Source of the DNA: a virus
Direction: 5' to 3' (one strand)
DNA length: 27,924 bases
IMG/VR virus record: IMGVR_UViG_3300025927_000123
Coordinates: 1-27,924 of that record
Within the stretch, counting starts at the first letter, position 1; every line of letters starts with the position of its first letter. Under the pieces are notes generated by a model that saw only the letters and a list, made by a program, of their open reading frames with translations, was not told the origin of the DNA and made no database searches. Made by a program: the position numbers and the translations under genes. Of the stretch, positions 1 to 7,437 are shown in pieces.

Positions 1-5
1 TATTA

Positions 6-118
6 TAGCGTTATAGCGTTATAGCGTTATAGTAATAAAAAATAATAAAGAATACAATAACTTACACCACATCATTTCGATAACGCGCTAAATTTTCATA
101 TGCGTTATTATGCGTTAT
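6..118. repeat. GCGTTAT iteron-like cluster in AT-rich DNA
   Basis: GCGTTAT occurs at 8, 16 and 24 (perfect 8-bp period, unit TAGCGTTA) and again at 102 and 112. An inverted copy, ATAACGC, lies at 80-86. An A/T-only tract at about 33-50 separates the groups. Direct repeats next to an easily melted tract, beside primase and helicase genes, are the usual make-up of an iteron origin. They could instead be operators for a regulator. No initiator box was recognised, so origin function is inference. A run of eight C follows at 119-126. Confidence 0.45.
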
Positions 119-142
119 CCCCCCCCGCCAGGAGTATGTTCT

Positions 143-1714
143 TTACTTGAAATACCACCATCTTCTTTGATTTGTTCCTTCAATATTGCGAACTTCCGAT
201 CTAAAACCGAAACGACGTAAAGCGGTATCCATTTTGCTTTTGTGTCTAGTAAAATCATTTGGTAAATCTGTATTGAATGCTGTTTCAGATCGTAACCACG
301 ACGTAATAAATTCGTGTCTAACTCCATCTTTCTTAGCTAGCTCCATATTATTGACATTTCCACTTACACCATCAAAATATGCCTCAATCCATTCATACTC
401 TGTCGTAACCAATTCTCTATCTGTAGTTTGACTAGTTTGTATCTCCATTTCGCCATTATTCAAAAACGGCAGCTTTCCACTATCATACATGTGTATTGCT
501 TGAGATAATATTTGTGGATACTCTCTTTCAAATTCTTCTAAATCCACAAATACATTCATAGGCAGATTTGATCTAATAGGAATACAACGTGTATTGCCAG
601 TAGGATCATTAAGATGATGCCAATTATTGGTTGTTACTATAGCAATACATCTTTTCAAATACGAAGCAAATTCCTTTGTCTGATAGAACACTTTGTATTT
701 GCTAATTGGATCTGTTACCCAACTCTTCCAAACATTAATACTTGTTTTGTCTAATCCACCTTCTTCATCCATTTCTACTATAGCCATGCCTACTGTAGAT
801 TTATCAAAATTAGTTGGGTCCTCTTTAATATGACCTTTAGTAAACCAAAACGATGGAACAAATCTCTTACACAGCTCTGACTTACCAATATTTTGAGCAC
901 TTTCTATAGCGAAATAATAACGCAATGGACATCCTGGCTCATAACATCTGCGCACCAACGATAACATTAACAATCTTGACCAAGTAGCACTCCACTGGCA
1001 AACATCCGCTTTAAGATATTTGACTGCTATACAATTCTCTTGCGTATATCTGTCAATACCATCCCACAATCCTCTATACCCATCCATCCATTGCTTATAA
1101 AAGTCAACTTTATTCGTTTGAGAAACAAATAATACAGCATCATCTAATGCACTAAACGTAATCTCAGTTGGGAATATAAATTCATTCAATGTTTGTTTCA
1201 ATCCTGTTTTATTGGTCAAATCATATCTATAATACGTTCTTTCCGATTCATTAACATTTAATACAAATTCTTTAGTTTTTGATTCCCAACACATTTTACT
1301 GAAATATATATCATCTGACATAGTATCAAATACAAATTGGACTTTGGTAGACGCCAGGAGTATTTGCTTATAGTTGAATGGATTGGCCACCGGCATACCA
1401 TTCTTGTTAGTTAATAAGTTCTCTGCCGTAGTGAATGCGTTTATAGTGCTTTTGACTTTGGCCTTTTCTCTATCATCAAATATATCTTTGATTCTGCCTT
1501 TGGATCCACGAACTGTCTGTGATATTTCTTCCAATATTCTATCGTAATGAAGACCGTCCAATTGCTTTAGTTGCCACAACCCCTCAATGAATACATCTCC
1601 ATCTCTACCATATAATATTGATTTGCGTTCCAACGCCTCAATTCTTTGTAATTTATTAATGAACATCTCCAATGCATCTATGATATCAAATATATCATTT
1701 GTATTAGAACTCAT
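143..1714 (-). CDS. VirE/VapE-family P-loop ATPase (replicative helicase-like)
   Basis: The 523-residue protein resembles the virulence-associated E (VirE/VapE) ATPases of phages and plasmids, which act as ring helicases beside a primase. A Walker A-like loop, ESAQNIGKSE, lies near residue 275. A Walker B-like AIVEMDEE lies near 313 and a sensor-like IVTTNN near 360. A conserved basic segment (NTRCIPI) follows. The first glycine of the usual GxxGxGKS loop is replaced. The start overlaps the end of the upstream primase gene by 11 bases, so the two are translationally coupled and probably form a primase-helicase pair. It lies directly before the GCGTTAT repeats. Family assignment is from motifs only. 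Confidence 0.75.
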   Translation of the reverse strand: MSSNTNDIFDIIDALEMFINKLQRIEALERKSILYGRDGDVFIEGLWQLKQLDGLHYDRILEEISQTVRGSKGRIKDIFDDREKAKVKSTINAFTTAENLLTNKNGMPVANPFNYKQILLASTKVQFVFDTMSDDIYFSKMCWESKTKEFVLNVNESERTYYRYDLTNKTGLKQTLNEFIFPTEITFSALDDAVLFVSQTNKVDFYKQWMDGYRGLWDGIDRYTQENCIAVKYLKADVCQWSATWSRLLMLSLVRRCYEPGCPLRYYFAIESAQNIGKSELCKRFVPSFWFTKGHIKEDPTNFDKSTVGMAIVEMDEEGGLDKTSINVWKSWVTDPISKYKVFYQTKEFASYLKRCIAIVTTNNWHHLNDPTGNTRCIPIRSNLPMNVFVDLEEFEREYPQILSQAIHMYDSGKLPFLNNGEMEIQTSQTTDRELVTTEYEWIEAYFDGVSGNVNNMELAKKDGVRHEFITSWLRSETAFNTDLPNDFTRHKSKMDTALRRFGFRSEVRNIEGTNQRRWWYFK

Positions 1715-2747
1715 TGTCTCTCTCCGCCTTTTCTTTGCCGTTGCGAATGCCGTCCCTTATCGTTCTGTCATCATTCTTAGTATTGCCTCGCCAATAATAC
1801 ATGCATTTGTCTAATAACTCATCTATAACCTCATCTTCATCAAGTAATTCTTGCCAAATCAATTCTCCCATCCAACTGCTAAATTTGTATAATGGTCTAT
1901 GTCTATTGCCTTCTGTAAGATCCCACAAATGCACTACTTTATCATCATCATCTTTAATATTGCCAGCTTTGAGAAATGCTTCAGCTTGTTTCTTAGTTCG
2001 CTTATTCAAACGATATGATCGCTCTCCAACAACTCTTTCTGTATCACTAATTTCTGTATAGATCTGATCTCCTGGTATCCATGCCACCAAATCCGAACAT
2101 GGATCTGCCATACCAATAAACGTTGGTCTCGCAACATAAATAGCCTGTATTGGGCTAAATAAAGCACTGTCCACCACTGATGTGAAGTGCTTTTTCAACG
2201 ACAAACAAGATATTCTTGCGCTATTCCACAAGAACAATCTGATATTTATACCAGGTTTTCTTTCGCTCAAGTAACTAGCACTTGGTATCGCGAATGCTTG
2301 AACACCACTGAGACCTAGCGCCAGGAGCATCTTTTGAGCATCTTGCTTTAGATCACCACTACATTTATCGTAATTGTCTACATCCAATGCATACCAATTC
2401 TGTTCTTGCTCAATAATAGTTGCCGGATCACCTTTAACTTTATCATCATACAACAATCGTCGTTGTTTCGGCAAAGTATCATCTTTAGCCACTCCGCGCA
2501 ATAAACAACACTTAGGCCTGTGCAACAAGTATCGCACAAGCTGACATAGATCATCTAAACACTCGATTTCTTTACTGAAGAATTTGTAATGATATGCGTT
2601 TTTGAAATCAATAATTCTGCCATCAGCAAATATAGTTTTGTTTAATTGCTTGCCACCAAGAGCAAGTGCAACCGTAACTATATTACGATTGGCAAACGTT
2701 TGGGGCTTTACTTCCGTATCGCGATCGACTATATACTCGTTGGCCAA
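1704..2747 (-). CDS. Putative archaeo-eukaryotic-type primase
   Basis: The 347-residue protein contains WYALDVDNYDK near residue 120, matching the hhDhD metal-binding motif of AEP/PrimPol primases. Downstream are a beta-strand segment (INIRLFLWN) and a C-terminal helical region (MGELIWQELLDEDE) like the PriCT-type tails of such proteins. It would make primers for phage replication with the VapE-type ATPase encoded immediately after it. The start is TTG at 2745-2747, with AAAGGA about 8 bases upstream. No ATG in frame is better placed. The SxH motif of canonical AEPs is not clear, so the call is moderate. Confidence 0.6.
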   Translation of the reverse strand: MANEYIVDRDTEVKPQTFANRNIVTVALALGGKQLNKTIFADGRIIDFKNAYHYKFFSKEIECLDDLCQLVRYLLHRPKCCLLRGVAKDDTLPKQRRLLYDDKVKGDPATIIEQEQNWYALDVDNYDKCSGDLKQDAQKMLLALGLSGVQAFAIPSASYLSERKPGINIRLFLWNSARISCLSLKKHFTSVVDSALFSPIQAIYVARPTFIGMADPCSDLVAWIPGDQIYTEISDTERVVGERSYRLNKRTKKQAEAFLKAGNIKDDDDKVVHLWDLTEGNRHRPLYKFSSWMGELIWQELLDEDEVIDELLDKCMYYWRGNTKNDDRTIRDGIRNGKEKAERDNEF

Positions 2748-2780
2748 TTACTTGATCCTTTCGAGTGGTTGGTTATCCAT
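2748..2780 (-). CDS. Possible leader peptide MDNQPLERIK before the primase
   Basis: A 10-codon ORF (MDNQPLERIK) starts with ATG behind a GGGGGGAACAAT ribosome site. Its TAA stop is immediately followed by the TTG start of the primase gene. The Shine-Dalgarno sequence of the primase lies inside this ORF. The arrangement would allow coupling or attenuation. It could also be chance, because ten codons is too short to judge by composition. Confidence 0.3.
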   Translation of the reverse strand: MDNQPLERIK

Positions 2781-2830
2781 ATTGTTCCCCCCAAAGACTA
2801 TATGGTTTCTATGCCTACTACATACTAACT

Positions 2831-2874
2831 AAGAGGCCAGGAGCGTCGCAAGCAAATCCTGGCCTCTTTTCTTC
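2831..2874 (+). terminator. Intrinsic terminator in the divergent control region
   Basis: A 12-bp perfect stem (AAGAGGCCAGGA with TCCTGGCCTCTT) encloses a 16-base loop and is followed by TTCTTC on the plus strand. One arm contains a copy of GCCAGGAG. No plus-strand gene ends here. It may stop transcription coming from the left, or end a short RNA begun in 2748-2830. The U-run is interrupted. Confidence 0.55.
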
Positions 2875-2879
2875 AGCAA

Positions 2880-2954
2880 CCTAACGTAACCGAACGGTAA
2901 GACTACGCTCCCGCGTTCGCGAGGTAAAGCGTCGAATATACTTAGGAGTGGCCG
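2880..2954 (+). promoter_or_regulatory. Structured leader pairing the SD of the GC-rich gene
   Basis: CCUAA-C-GUA (2880-2888) pairs with UAC-UUAGG (2939-2946). This closes a helix around ACGCU/AGCGU (2905-2909 with 2928-2932) and a CGC/GCG hairpin with loop GUUC. The closing helix includes the first bases of the Shine-Dalgarno AGGAG (2944-2948) for the ATG at 2955. It may limit translation. The fold was drawn by hand. Confidence 0.35.
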
Positions 2955-3353
2955 ATGGCTGAGACGCTGTTGTGCAAAGGATCATGGGCTCTCGGCACGG
3001 CATGCGGCCGGTGTCCGCGTTGCAAGAGATCGCCCCAACGAACGCAGGATCAGACAATGGACGATAGTTATATTTTGGCCGGCGCCAAGTTTTACGCGCG
3101 AGCCGTCGCGACGCGAGCAGTGAGTGGTGTCATTCCCGAGTGGGATGATGAGGCAGACGACGCCAACTGGCGCAGGACGCGCCCTGATGTCCGGTCCGGA
3201 TGCCTCGACATGGTGCGCGGGATTGTCGCCGCCGCCGGATTCCGGCTGGCGCAAGAGGCGGTCGGCAAACGCCGTCGAGAGACGCCGGCCCTGGCGCCGC
3301 GAGGCCGTGTGGAGAAGAAGCCCGAGGCGCACCGCAGCACCGAACGAAAGTGA
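2955..3353 (+). CDS. GC-rich hypothetical protein with CxxC motif
   Basis: The 132-residue protein has no recognised family. CGRCPRC near residues 18-24 gives two overlapping C-x2-C pairs, suggesting a small zinc site. The middle is acidic (EWDDEADD) and the C-terminus is strongly basic (GKRRRE, EKKPEAHR). AGGAG lies 6 bases before the ATG. Codon use is strikingly GC-rich at third positions, unlike every neighbour. The stretch from about 2955 to 3420 therefore looks like recently acquired, host-like DNA. Overlapping ORFs on both strands here are by-products of the high GC content. Confidence 0.6.
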   Translation: MAETLLCKGSWALGTACGRCPRCKRSPQRTQDQTMDDSYILAGAKFYARAVATRAVSGVIPEWDDEADDANWRRTRPDVRSGCLDMVRGIVAAAGFRLAQEAVGKRRRETPALAPRGRVEKKPEAHRSTERK

Positions 3354-3426
3354 ACCCCTGGGCTTCGCCGGAGGATGCTTCGCCGTTGCTGCGGCGCCAG
3401 AGGGTATCCCAATCTTTTGCATCCCA

Positions 3427-3705
3427 ATGATTAGATCTAATGATCGACGAATATTAATAGTTGACAAGTTGAGATTTCTTTGGGTATTGTGTGTTCTTGC
3501 TGACATGAAGGAACGCGGCCAGAAGATTACTTGGTTCAATTTAGAAAATGAACTCGGTCAAGAAACTCACGAGATGTTTCGTTTCTATCGCGATATAGCT
3601 ATGGACAACAAATATATAGCGCCAGATAGCCAAACTCTGACCGATAAAGGTCAAAGAGCAGTGGCTAACTGGCGCCATATACAAGCAAAGTTATTTGACT
3701 TCTAA
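3427..3705 (+). CDS. Small winged-helix-like protein
   Basis: The 92-residue protein starts MIRSNDRRILIVDKLRFLW. It alternates helices with a final strand pair (YIAPDSQTLTDKGQRAV) resembling a winged helix, as in small phage regulators. The family is not recognised. Its start coincides with a sharp return from GC-rich to AT-rich DNA. A longer frame open to 3124 runs through the GC-rich island and has shadow-like composition. No good Shine-Dalgarno is visible before 3427, so the start is uncertain. The last 15 bases overlap the convergent gene at 3691. Confidence 0.5.
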   Translation: MIRSNDRRILIVDKLRFLWVLCVLADMKERGQKITWFNLENELGQETHEMFRFYRDIAMDNKYIAPDSQTLTDKGQRAVANWRHIQAKLFDF

Positions 3706-3966
3706 TCGTTTCGATTCTGTAAATTTATGTAGCCATCTGTCATATTCAACCCTAGTATCAAATTCATTATCTCGATAAAATTTGTCCTCAATTCTTATTA
3801 ATTCACTGTGTAATTTTCTTGATAATGCTACTATTTTATCACCAATGATTACGCTGTTGCCTTTATTATTCAAATTGGCTATCTTTACCAATTTGTTTAT
3901 AACGTCATCCACTTCAATATAAATTTGTTTCATCAAATCCAACGTCATTGTTCTTTTATTACTCAC
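3691..3966 (-). CDS. Hypothetical helical protein
   Basis: The 91-residue protein (MSNKRTMTLDLMKQ onward) is rich in helix-forming charged residues. No family was recognised. The GTG start at 3964-3966 is chosen because AGGGAG lies 8 bases upstream. The frame stays open to an ATG at 4047 behind a strong GGAGG, but that stretch would have to encode a perfect GCGGCG-AAA-CGCCGC hairpin (about 3985-3999), which suits a leader better. It converges on and slightly overlaps the gene ending at 3705. Confidence 0.5.
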   Translation of the reverse strand: MSNKRTMTLDLMKQIYIEVDDVINKLVKIANLNNKGNSVIIGDKIVALSRKLHSELIRIEDKFYRDNEFDTRVEYDRWLHKFTESKRLEVK

Positions 3967-4070
3967 AGTATTTACTCCCTTTACTTCGCGGCGTTTCGCC
4001 GCTATATACCCGTTCGCGTGAGAGATTTGGGCCGGACACTCAAACATTTCTCATTTGCATACCTCCAAGT

Positions 4071-4100
4071 AAAATGGCCCTGTATACCAGGGCCATTTTA
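4071..4100 (-). terminator. Bidirectional intrinsic terminator
   Basis: The perfect 12-bp stem AAAATGGCCCTG/CAGGGCCATTTT has a 5-base loop, with A and T runs on either side. It lies just past the stop of the minus-strand gene 4105-4968, which it would terminate. It also separates that gene from 3691-3966. Confidence 0.8.
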
Positions 4101-4104
4101 TTAT

Positions 4105-4968
4105 TCACTCGGCAGTTTCTGTAGTCTCGCCAGGAGTAGTTACTTCTTCTGGCGGTTGGTTCTTTCTCATATTGACATACCAGAACCTCGGATTTGGTGA
4201 GCCATCCTCCAGAAATTCCGGCTGGTCAGCATAATACAGACCAATATAGCCATGCATTAGGTCGTTGTCCCAATGCCATCTTTTCGGACCAGAGAACTCT
4301 GTATTTTTCTTCGACATCAGGCTGCTGTCGAATGGTGTATTCAAGTATTGGTCATAGGTCATTCCGTTCTCATACAAGTTGAAGGAATGATACCCATGGC
4401 TACTGACTTGACGAGGATTATCGTCAACCAATATACGCAAGCGCAAACCTGCGTCATACTTGAAGGTCCTGGCATTGGGTTTCTCAGTAACCACACCCTT
4501 CGGTCTGCCCTTCCGGCCAGAAGTAGCTGGTGCATCTGATCCATTCAACTTGCGGTATAGTTCAGCACCAAGTTCCGTCAGCTGAACACCAGTCAACATT
4601 TTCGTTTCGTCATCGTAGACTGCATTAAAGATACCTCGCCCAACAACATTATCTCTCATGCTGGGCTGGAACCAAGGCTTCATATCCTTGTGCAGTTCCT
4701 CAAACGAAACTGTTTTGGTGATAGGATCAGTCTCACCAATATAAGTTTCCATGAAGTGCTTCACCACTTTCACTTCATTGGGCTTCAGCTTTCTCGGGCC
4801 AGAAGCCCGCTTTACTGGCTTTGCTTCTTGTTCCTCTGCCGTAACTGTTTCCTCCATCGGCACAGCAACTTGTGCACCAGTGGTATCCACAATTACTTCT
4901 GGCCCAGGAGGCAAAGGATGCTCAACGCTCTGAGTTGTAGACACAGTGTTACCTTTCTTGCGACTCAT
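4105..4968 (-). CDS. Hypothetical protein with AT-hook-like motif
   Basis: The 287-residue protein was not recognised. The N-terminus is low-complexity and acidic (EETVTAEEQEAKPVKR). A central GRKGRPKG resembles an AT-hook and suggests contact with nucleic acid. The C-terminal half (FKYDAGLRLRILVDDNPRQV, then YENGMTYDQYLNTPF) looks like a folded domain. The ATG at 4966-4968 is chosen over the upstream 5076 candidate because GAGGT lies 5 bases before it and the extra stretch is structured leader RNA. It ends in an acidic threonine-rich tail. A copy of GCCAGGAG lies near its 3' end. Confidence 0.55.
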   Translation of the reverse strand: MSRKKGNTVSTTQSVEHPLPPGPEVIVDTTGAQVAVPMEETVTAEEQEAKPVKRASGPRKLKPNEVKVVKHFMETYIGETDPITKTVSFEELHKDMKPWFQPSMRDNVVGRGIFNAVYDDETKMLTGVQLTELGAELYRKLNGSDAPATSGRKGRPKGVVTEKPNARTFKYDAGLRLRILVDDNPRQVSSHGYHSFNLYENGMTYDQYLNTPFDSSLMSKKNTEFSGPKRWHWDNDLMHGYIGLYYADQPEFLEDGSPNPRFWYVNMRKNQPPEEVTTPGETTETAE

Positions 4969-5104
4969 TACATACCTCACAATGTCAAAGATCATAGGCC
5001 GGACTGAAAGCGTATCGTTACGCTTCCGACAATAGCCTAGCCTATCCCATCGGCTGAGTAAACCCCCATAGGACAATAATCCGTCTGCGTAACGATGGCT
5101 ACAA
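4969..5104 (-). promoter_or_regulatory. Structured leader region upstream of gene 4105-4968
   Basis: On the minus strand this interval contains several hairpins: CCUAU/AUAGG, then CCGA-AUAG/CUAU-UCGG, then AAGCG/CGCUU with loop UAACGAUA. The plus-strand words AGCCTAGCCTATC (5036-5048) recur before the glycosyltransferase gene (5996-6008), so the two leaders share a regulatory element. A GCCAGGAG copy lies at 5117. No -35/-10 pair is convincing. Confidence 0.35.
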
Positions 5105-5965
5105 TTATCGCTGCGGGCCAGGAGTAAGATAACGTTGTTTGATTTCTGGAATTTGAGATAATTCTGCTTTCAATTTAGTTTGTTCTTTGAGTGCGTTTCG
5201 CGGACAATGAGCATAATATCTACCATCAGTCAATACAGCTTTACTGGTTAATGTTGGCTTCATTACCCATTTTGGATCATTCCAAATTCTACGAACCATT
5301 ACGCTGTTATATTGCTCTACAATTGATTTGCTGTATATGCCGTATCCAAGTTTGTGTTTAGAATGATGTTGTATTGGGCTCATCATCTTCCGTAATGCAA
5401 CATGTCCTTTATGGAACAATACTGAGCATAAATACTGTTCATCTAATGACCCTGGTAGATGTTCCATTTCATCCCAAGCAGCTGCCAAAGTGTAGATAAT
5501 ACCTCGGCCAGTAGGGAACCAAGGTTGTGGTCCAATAAATGTTGCCCTTCCGTGTCCGTAACTACCAAATGCTCCACCCATACCTAAGTAACATTGTCGA
5601 TTTGATACTTTGGAGAAATGTTCCATATCTTGTATGGCCTCAAGAATGAAATCCTCCCAACCATTATTAAATACAAAATCATCATCAGACAATATATGAT
5701 ATTTGGGCTGAAAATGTTTCTCAGCCAAAGCACATGCTAATGATCTTGCCTCTGCTAAGGATATACAAGGATCAGTTATCTTCAAATGTCGATATTCCGC
5801 CACGAAATTGTTACGAATAACAACTGAATTTTCGCTCCAATTTTTACCGTTGAGCAATATAGCAAATCCAATTCTCGAACTGCGACAACTCTCTGCTATA
5901 GACATAATGTATCTGGTTTCATTCGGCTGATGTGACGGCATCTCAAATATGATATCGGGAGTCAT
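5105..5965 (-). CDS. GT-A fold glycosyltransferase
   Basis: The 286-residue protein starts MTPDIIFEMPSHQPNE. The segment YHILSDDDFVFNNGWEDF near residue 90 carries a DDD/DxD motif that binds a nucleotide-sugar through a metal ion, following a Rossmann-like first half. This is typical of family-2-like GT-A transferases. Phage versions glycosylate modified DNA bases or the host surface. Nothing here decides which. AAGGGA lies 9 bases before the ATG at 5963-5965. The frame remains open to 6181 but that extension is the structured leader. It could act with the nucleotide-metabolism cluster at 15626-19547. Confidence 0.65.
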   Translation of the reverse strand: MTPDIIFEMPSHQPNETRYIMSIAESCRSSRIGFAILLNGKNWSENSVVIRNNFVAEYRHLKITDPCISLAEARSLACALAEKHFQPKYHILSDDDFVFNNGWEDFILEAIQDMEHFSKVSNRQCYLGMGGAFGSYGHGRATFIGPQPWFPTGRGIIYTLAAAWDEMEHLPGSLDEQYLCSVLFHKGHVALRKMMSPIQHHSKHKLGYGIYSKSIVEQYNSVMVRRIWNDPKWVMKPTLTSKAVLTDGRYYAHCPRNALKEQTKLKAELSQIPEIKQRYLTPGPQR

Positions 5966-6758
5966 CGTCTCATTTCCCTTACGCTCCGCTCTAGAGCCTA
6001 GCCTATCGTCGTGGGCGACGCTAGATACAAATTTAGACTGATCTAAATCATGGCTAAGAACGTATCGCGAACACAAACAGAACAAACCGAGGCAATCTAT
6101 CGCCCAGGAGGGTAGGCCTGGACTAATCGGCCAGGAGCCTGCAGACAGCTTGCATAGGCCCTGCAAACAGGCCTGTAGCATGGACCATGTGTTTGAAGCA
6201 TCAGATGCCCGTCTAAAAACAAAGATTAGTCTCGAAACTGGCTCTAGACGTCCAGTTTGTATTCGGGCAGGATATACATAGATAAAAGAAATAGCCTAAA
6301 CGGTCCCCGGCGGGGGCCGGCTCTTTGAAAAGGGAATCAGGATATCTCGGGAACCCCTAGGGCGGTATAGTCCTGGCGGGTTCCTAGGAACGTTTGGGCT
6401 TAGGCTCTAGAACGTCCCTAGTCGGAATAGGCTTATATACTGCGGATGTTTGTTCCTGCGGTAGCCTAGGACTGGACCGTAAACTTCCTTGTAGCGAAAG
6501 CGGGATTTTGGAAGATTGTAGCGGGCGGTTCTCGTTGGGTGGCCATTTCGATGGGGTATCGTTGACTTTCCGAAATTCTTTGAAACGGTGTATACGGTAG
6601 CGTAAAGGAACCTCTAGAGCGGGCTGAATATGCGCCCCTAGAACGGGAAACTTTGCGTGTTTCCGGTATATAGTAAATCTGGTCTAATCGTAACGAAATA
6701 GCCTCTTTACCTGCGACTATTGTTTGCGGAGGGGTTTATTACCGTTGCGATATCCATT
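5966..6758. other. Long noncoding, structured, CTAG-rich interval
   Basis: About 790 bases without a credible gene. A short frame at 6394-6600 has no ribosome site and shadow-like composition. The left part (5966-6180) is the minus-strand leader of the glycosyltransferase gene and includes a GCCAGGAG copy and a near copy. The right part holds many CTAG sites and GC-rich hairpins, such as GGUCCCC/GGGGGCC at 6302-6318. It lies between divergent transcription units, so promoters must be here, but none could be named with confidence. Confidence 0.5.
6349..6421 (+). ncRNA. Tandem hairpin element of unknown function
   Basis: Two adjacent compound hairpins share a boundary. The first pairs GGAACCC (6350-6356) with GGGUUCC (6378-6384) and inside it CUAGG with CCUGG. 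The second pairs CUAGG (6384-6388) with CCUAG (6417-6421), then CGUU with AACG and GGGC with GCUC. Such long nested pairing is unlikely in unconstrained DNA. It may be a processed leader or small RNA. No known class was recognised. Confidence 0.4.
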
Positions 6759-6846
6759 GTTCCTTTCTAGGTAATGTGGCTATTGTTAGAATGTTCTAAC
6801 AATAAAGGTTGGCAAGCCCTAAAACACAGAGCCCCTAGTAAGGAAT
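6759..6846 (+). ncRNA. Twister self-cleaving ribozyme gating gene 6856
   Basis: All twister elements are present. P1 is CUAGG (6767-6771) with CCUAG (6834-6838), extended past one U-U mismatch to 6759/6846. Then come conserved UAA (6772-6774), P2 UGUG (6775-6778) with CACA (6825-6828), GCU, and a 10-bp P3 hairpin (6782-6803). P4 is AGG/CCU with loop UUGGCAAGC, then AAAA and GAG. Expected cleavage is between U6772 and A6773. The Shine-Dalgarno AAGGA (6840-6844) lies in the 3' strand of extended P1, so cleavage would release the strand that hides it. The start codon is at 6856. Confidence 0.85.
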
Positions 6847-6855
6847 GTATGTAAA

Positions 6856-7329
6856 ATGTCAAAGCTCACTTCTGCTCAGCTGACCGCTTATCTTAACAAG
6901 GGTGACTTTGTTAAGCCGGTGTTTCACTTGTATGTGATCGAGTGCGCCAAAACGGGCGGCAAATACTATACCGTTCGCCAGAATATGTCCGGCGAGGCGT
7001 TTATGCGTATCGTGGCGATGACCGTCAATAACGATGCGGATCGTTCGCCTCTAGCTTGGAGTGTTCGCCGGTATGGCTTTAACTCCCATGAGATCCGGCG
7101 GATTGCTACCTATACTGACCGGACTGAGGCGAGGATTGTTGCCGCCAAGTTGATCGAAAATATCGCGTCTAAGGGTTTGTCGCTTAACGGTGGTCGTGCT
7201 CGCGTTGGCGCTTCCGATAATTGGAATTGGTATTCGGAAAATGAGGCCAAGAAGTTGATTGCTACTAGGACAGCAAAGTCCAAGAATAAGCCGTCCAAAT
7301 CCGCGCCTGTTCTTGAGGCGAGTGCGTAA
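6856..7329 (+). CDS. GIY-YIG-like nuclease domain protein
   Basis: The 157-residue protein has the layout of a GIY-YIG domain: LYVIECAKTGGKYYTV (degenerate GIY/YIG strands) near residues 25-40, then SVRRYGFNSHEIRRI with the usual arginine and tyrosine near 70-85. EARIVAAKLIE follows near 95, then SLNGG. Family members are homing or Slx-type endonucleases. The core triads are altered, so activity is uncertain. It is more GC-rich than later genes and ends in a basic, low-complexity tail. A twister ribozyme forms its leader, so its translation may depend on RNA cleavage. Confidence 0.5.
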   Translation: MSKLTSAQLTAYLNKGDFVKPVFHLYVIECAKTGGKYYTVRQNMSGEAFMRIVAMTVNNDADRSPLAWSVRRYGFNSHEIRRIATYTDRTEARIVAAKLIENIASKGLSLNGGRARVGASDNWNWYSENEAKKLIATRTAKSKNKPSKSAPVLEASA

Positions 7330-7334
7330 TACTA

Positions 7335-7364
7335 AGGGCGCCAGGAGAATACTTCTGGCGCCCT
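7335..7364 (+). other. Strong intergenic hairpin abutting the hammerhead
   Basis: AGGGCGCCAG (7335-7344) pairs perfectly with CTGGCGCCCT (7355-7364) around loop GAGAATACTT. No U-run follows, so it is not a classic terminator. After hammerhead cleavage at 7370 it would sit at the 3' end of the upstream mRNA and protect it from exonucleases. The loop side contains GCCAGGAG. Confidence 0.7.
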
Positions 7365-7365
7365 A

Positions 7366-7414
7366 CTGTAGTGGGATGTGTATCCTGCCTGATGAGCTCT
7401 AAAGAGCGAAACAG
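7366..7414 (+). ncRNA. Hammerhead self-cleaving ribozyme (type III)
   Basis: The full catalytic core is present. CUGAUGA is at 7389-7395, stem II is GCUC/GAGC (7396-7399 with 7404-7407, loop UAAA), and GAA is at 7408-7410. Stem III is ACAG (7411-7414) with CUGU (7366-7369), and the cleavable base is A7370. Stem I is seven pairs (7371-7377 with 7382-7388, loop GUGU). Cleavage after A7370 leaves a downstream RNA whose first base is already in stem I. It precedes CTAGAAAGGG and the ATG at 7438. Stem III is only four pairs, so activity may depend on loop contacts. Confidence 0.85.
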
Positions 7415-7437
7415 ATATCTAGAAAGGGAACGGAATA

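Noticed and set aside
6-32. Tandem 8-bp repeat considered as a CRISPR or microsatellite
   Set aside because: The unit is far too short with no spacers. Further scattered and inverted copies fit iterons or operators better.
115-327. 70-codon minus-strand frame inside the VapE-type gene end
   Set aside because: Overlaps a well-supported gene in another frame and ends in a glycine run encoded by the C-tract.
2982-3539. Long minus-strand frames opposite the GC-rich gene
   Set aside because: High GC removes stop codons on both strands. These frames lack ribosome sites and the plus-strand gene has a good one.
6195-6215. CUGAUGC-like word on the minus strand considered as a hammerhead core
   Set aside because: The seventh core base is wrong and no GAA plus stem III follows.
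6394-6600. 68-codon open frame in the noncoding interval
   Set aside because: No ribosome site, odd cysteine/glycine-rich composition, and it overlaps the paired hairpin region 6349-6421.
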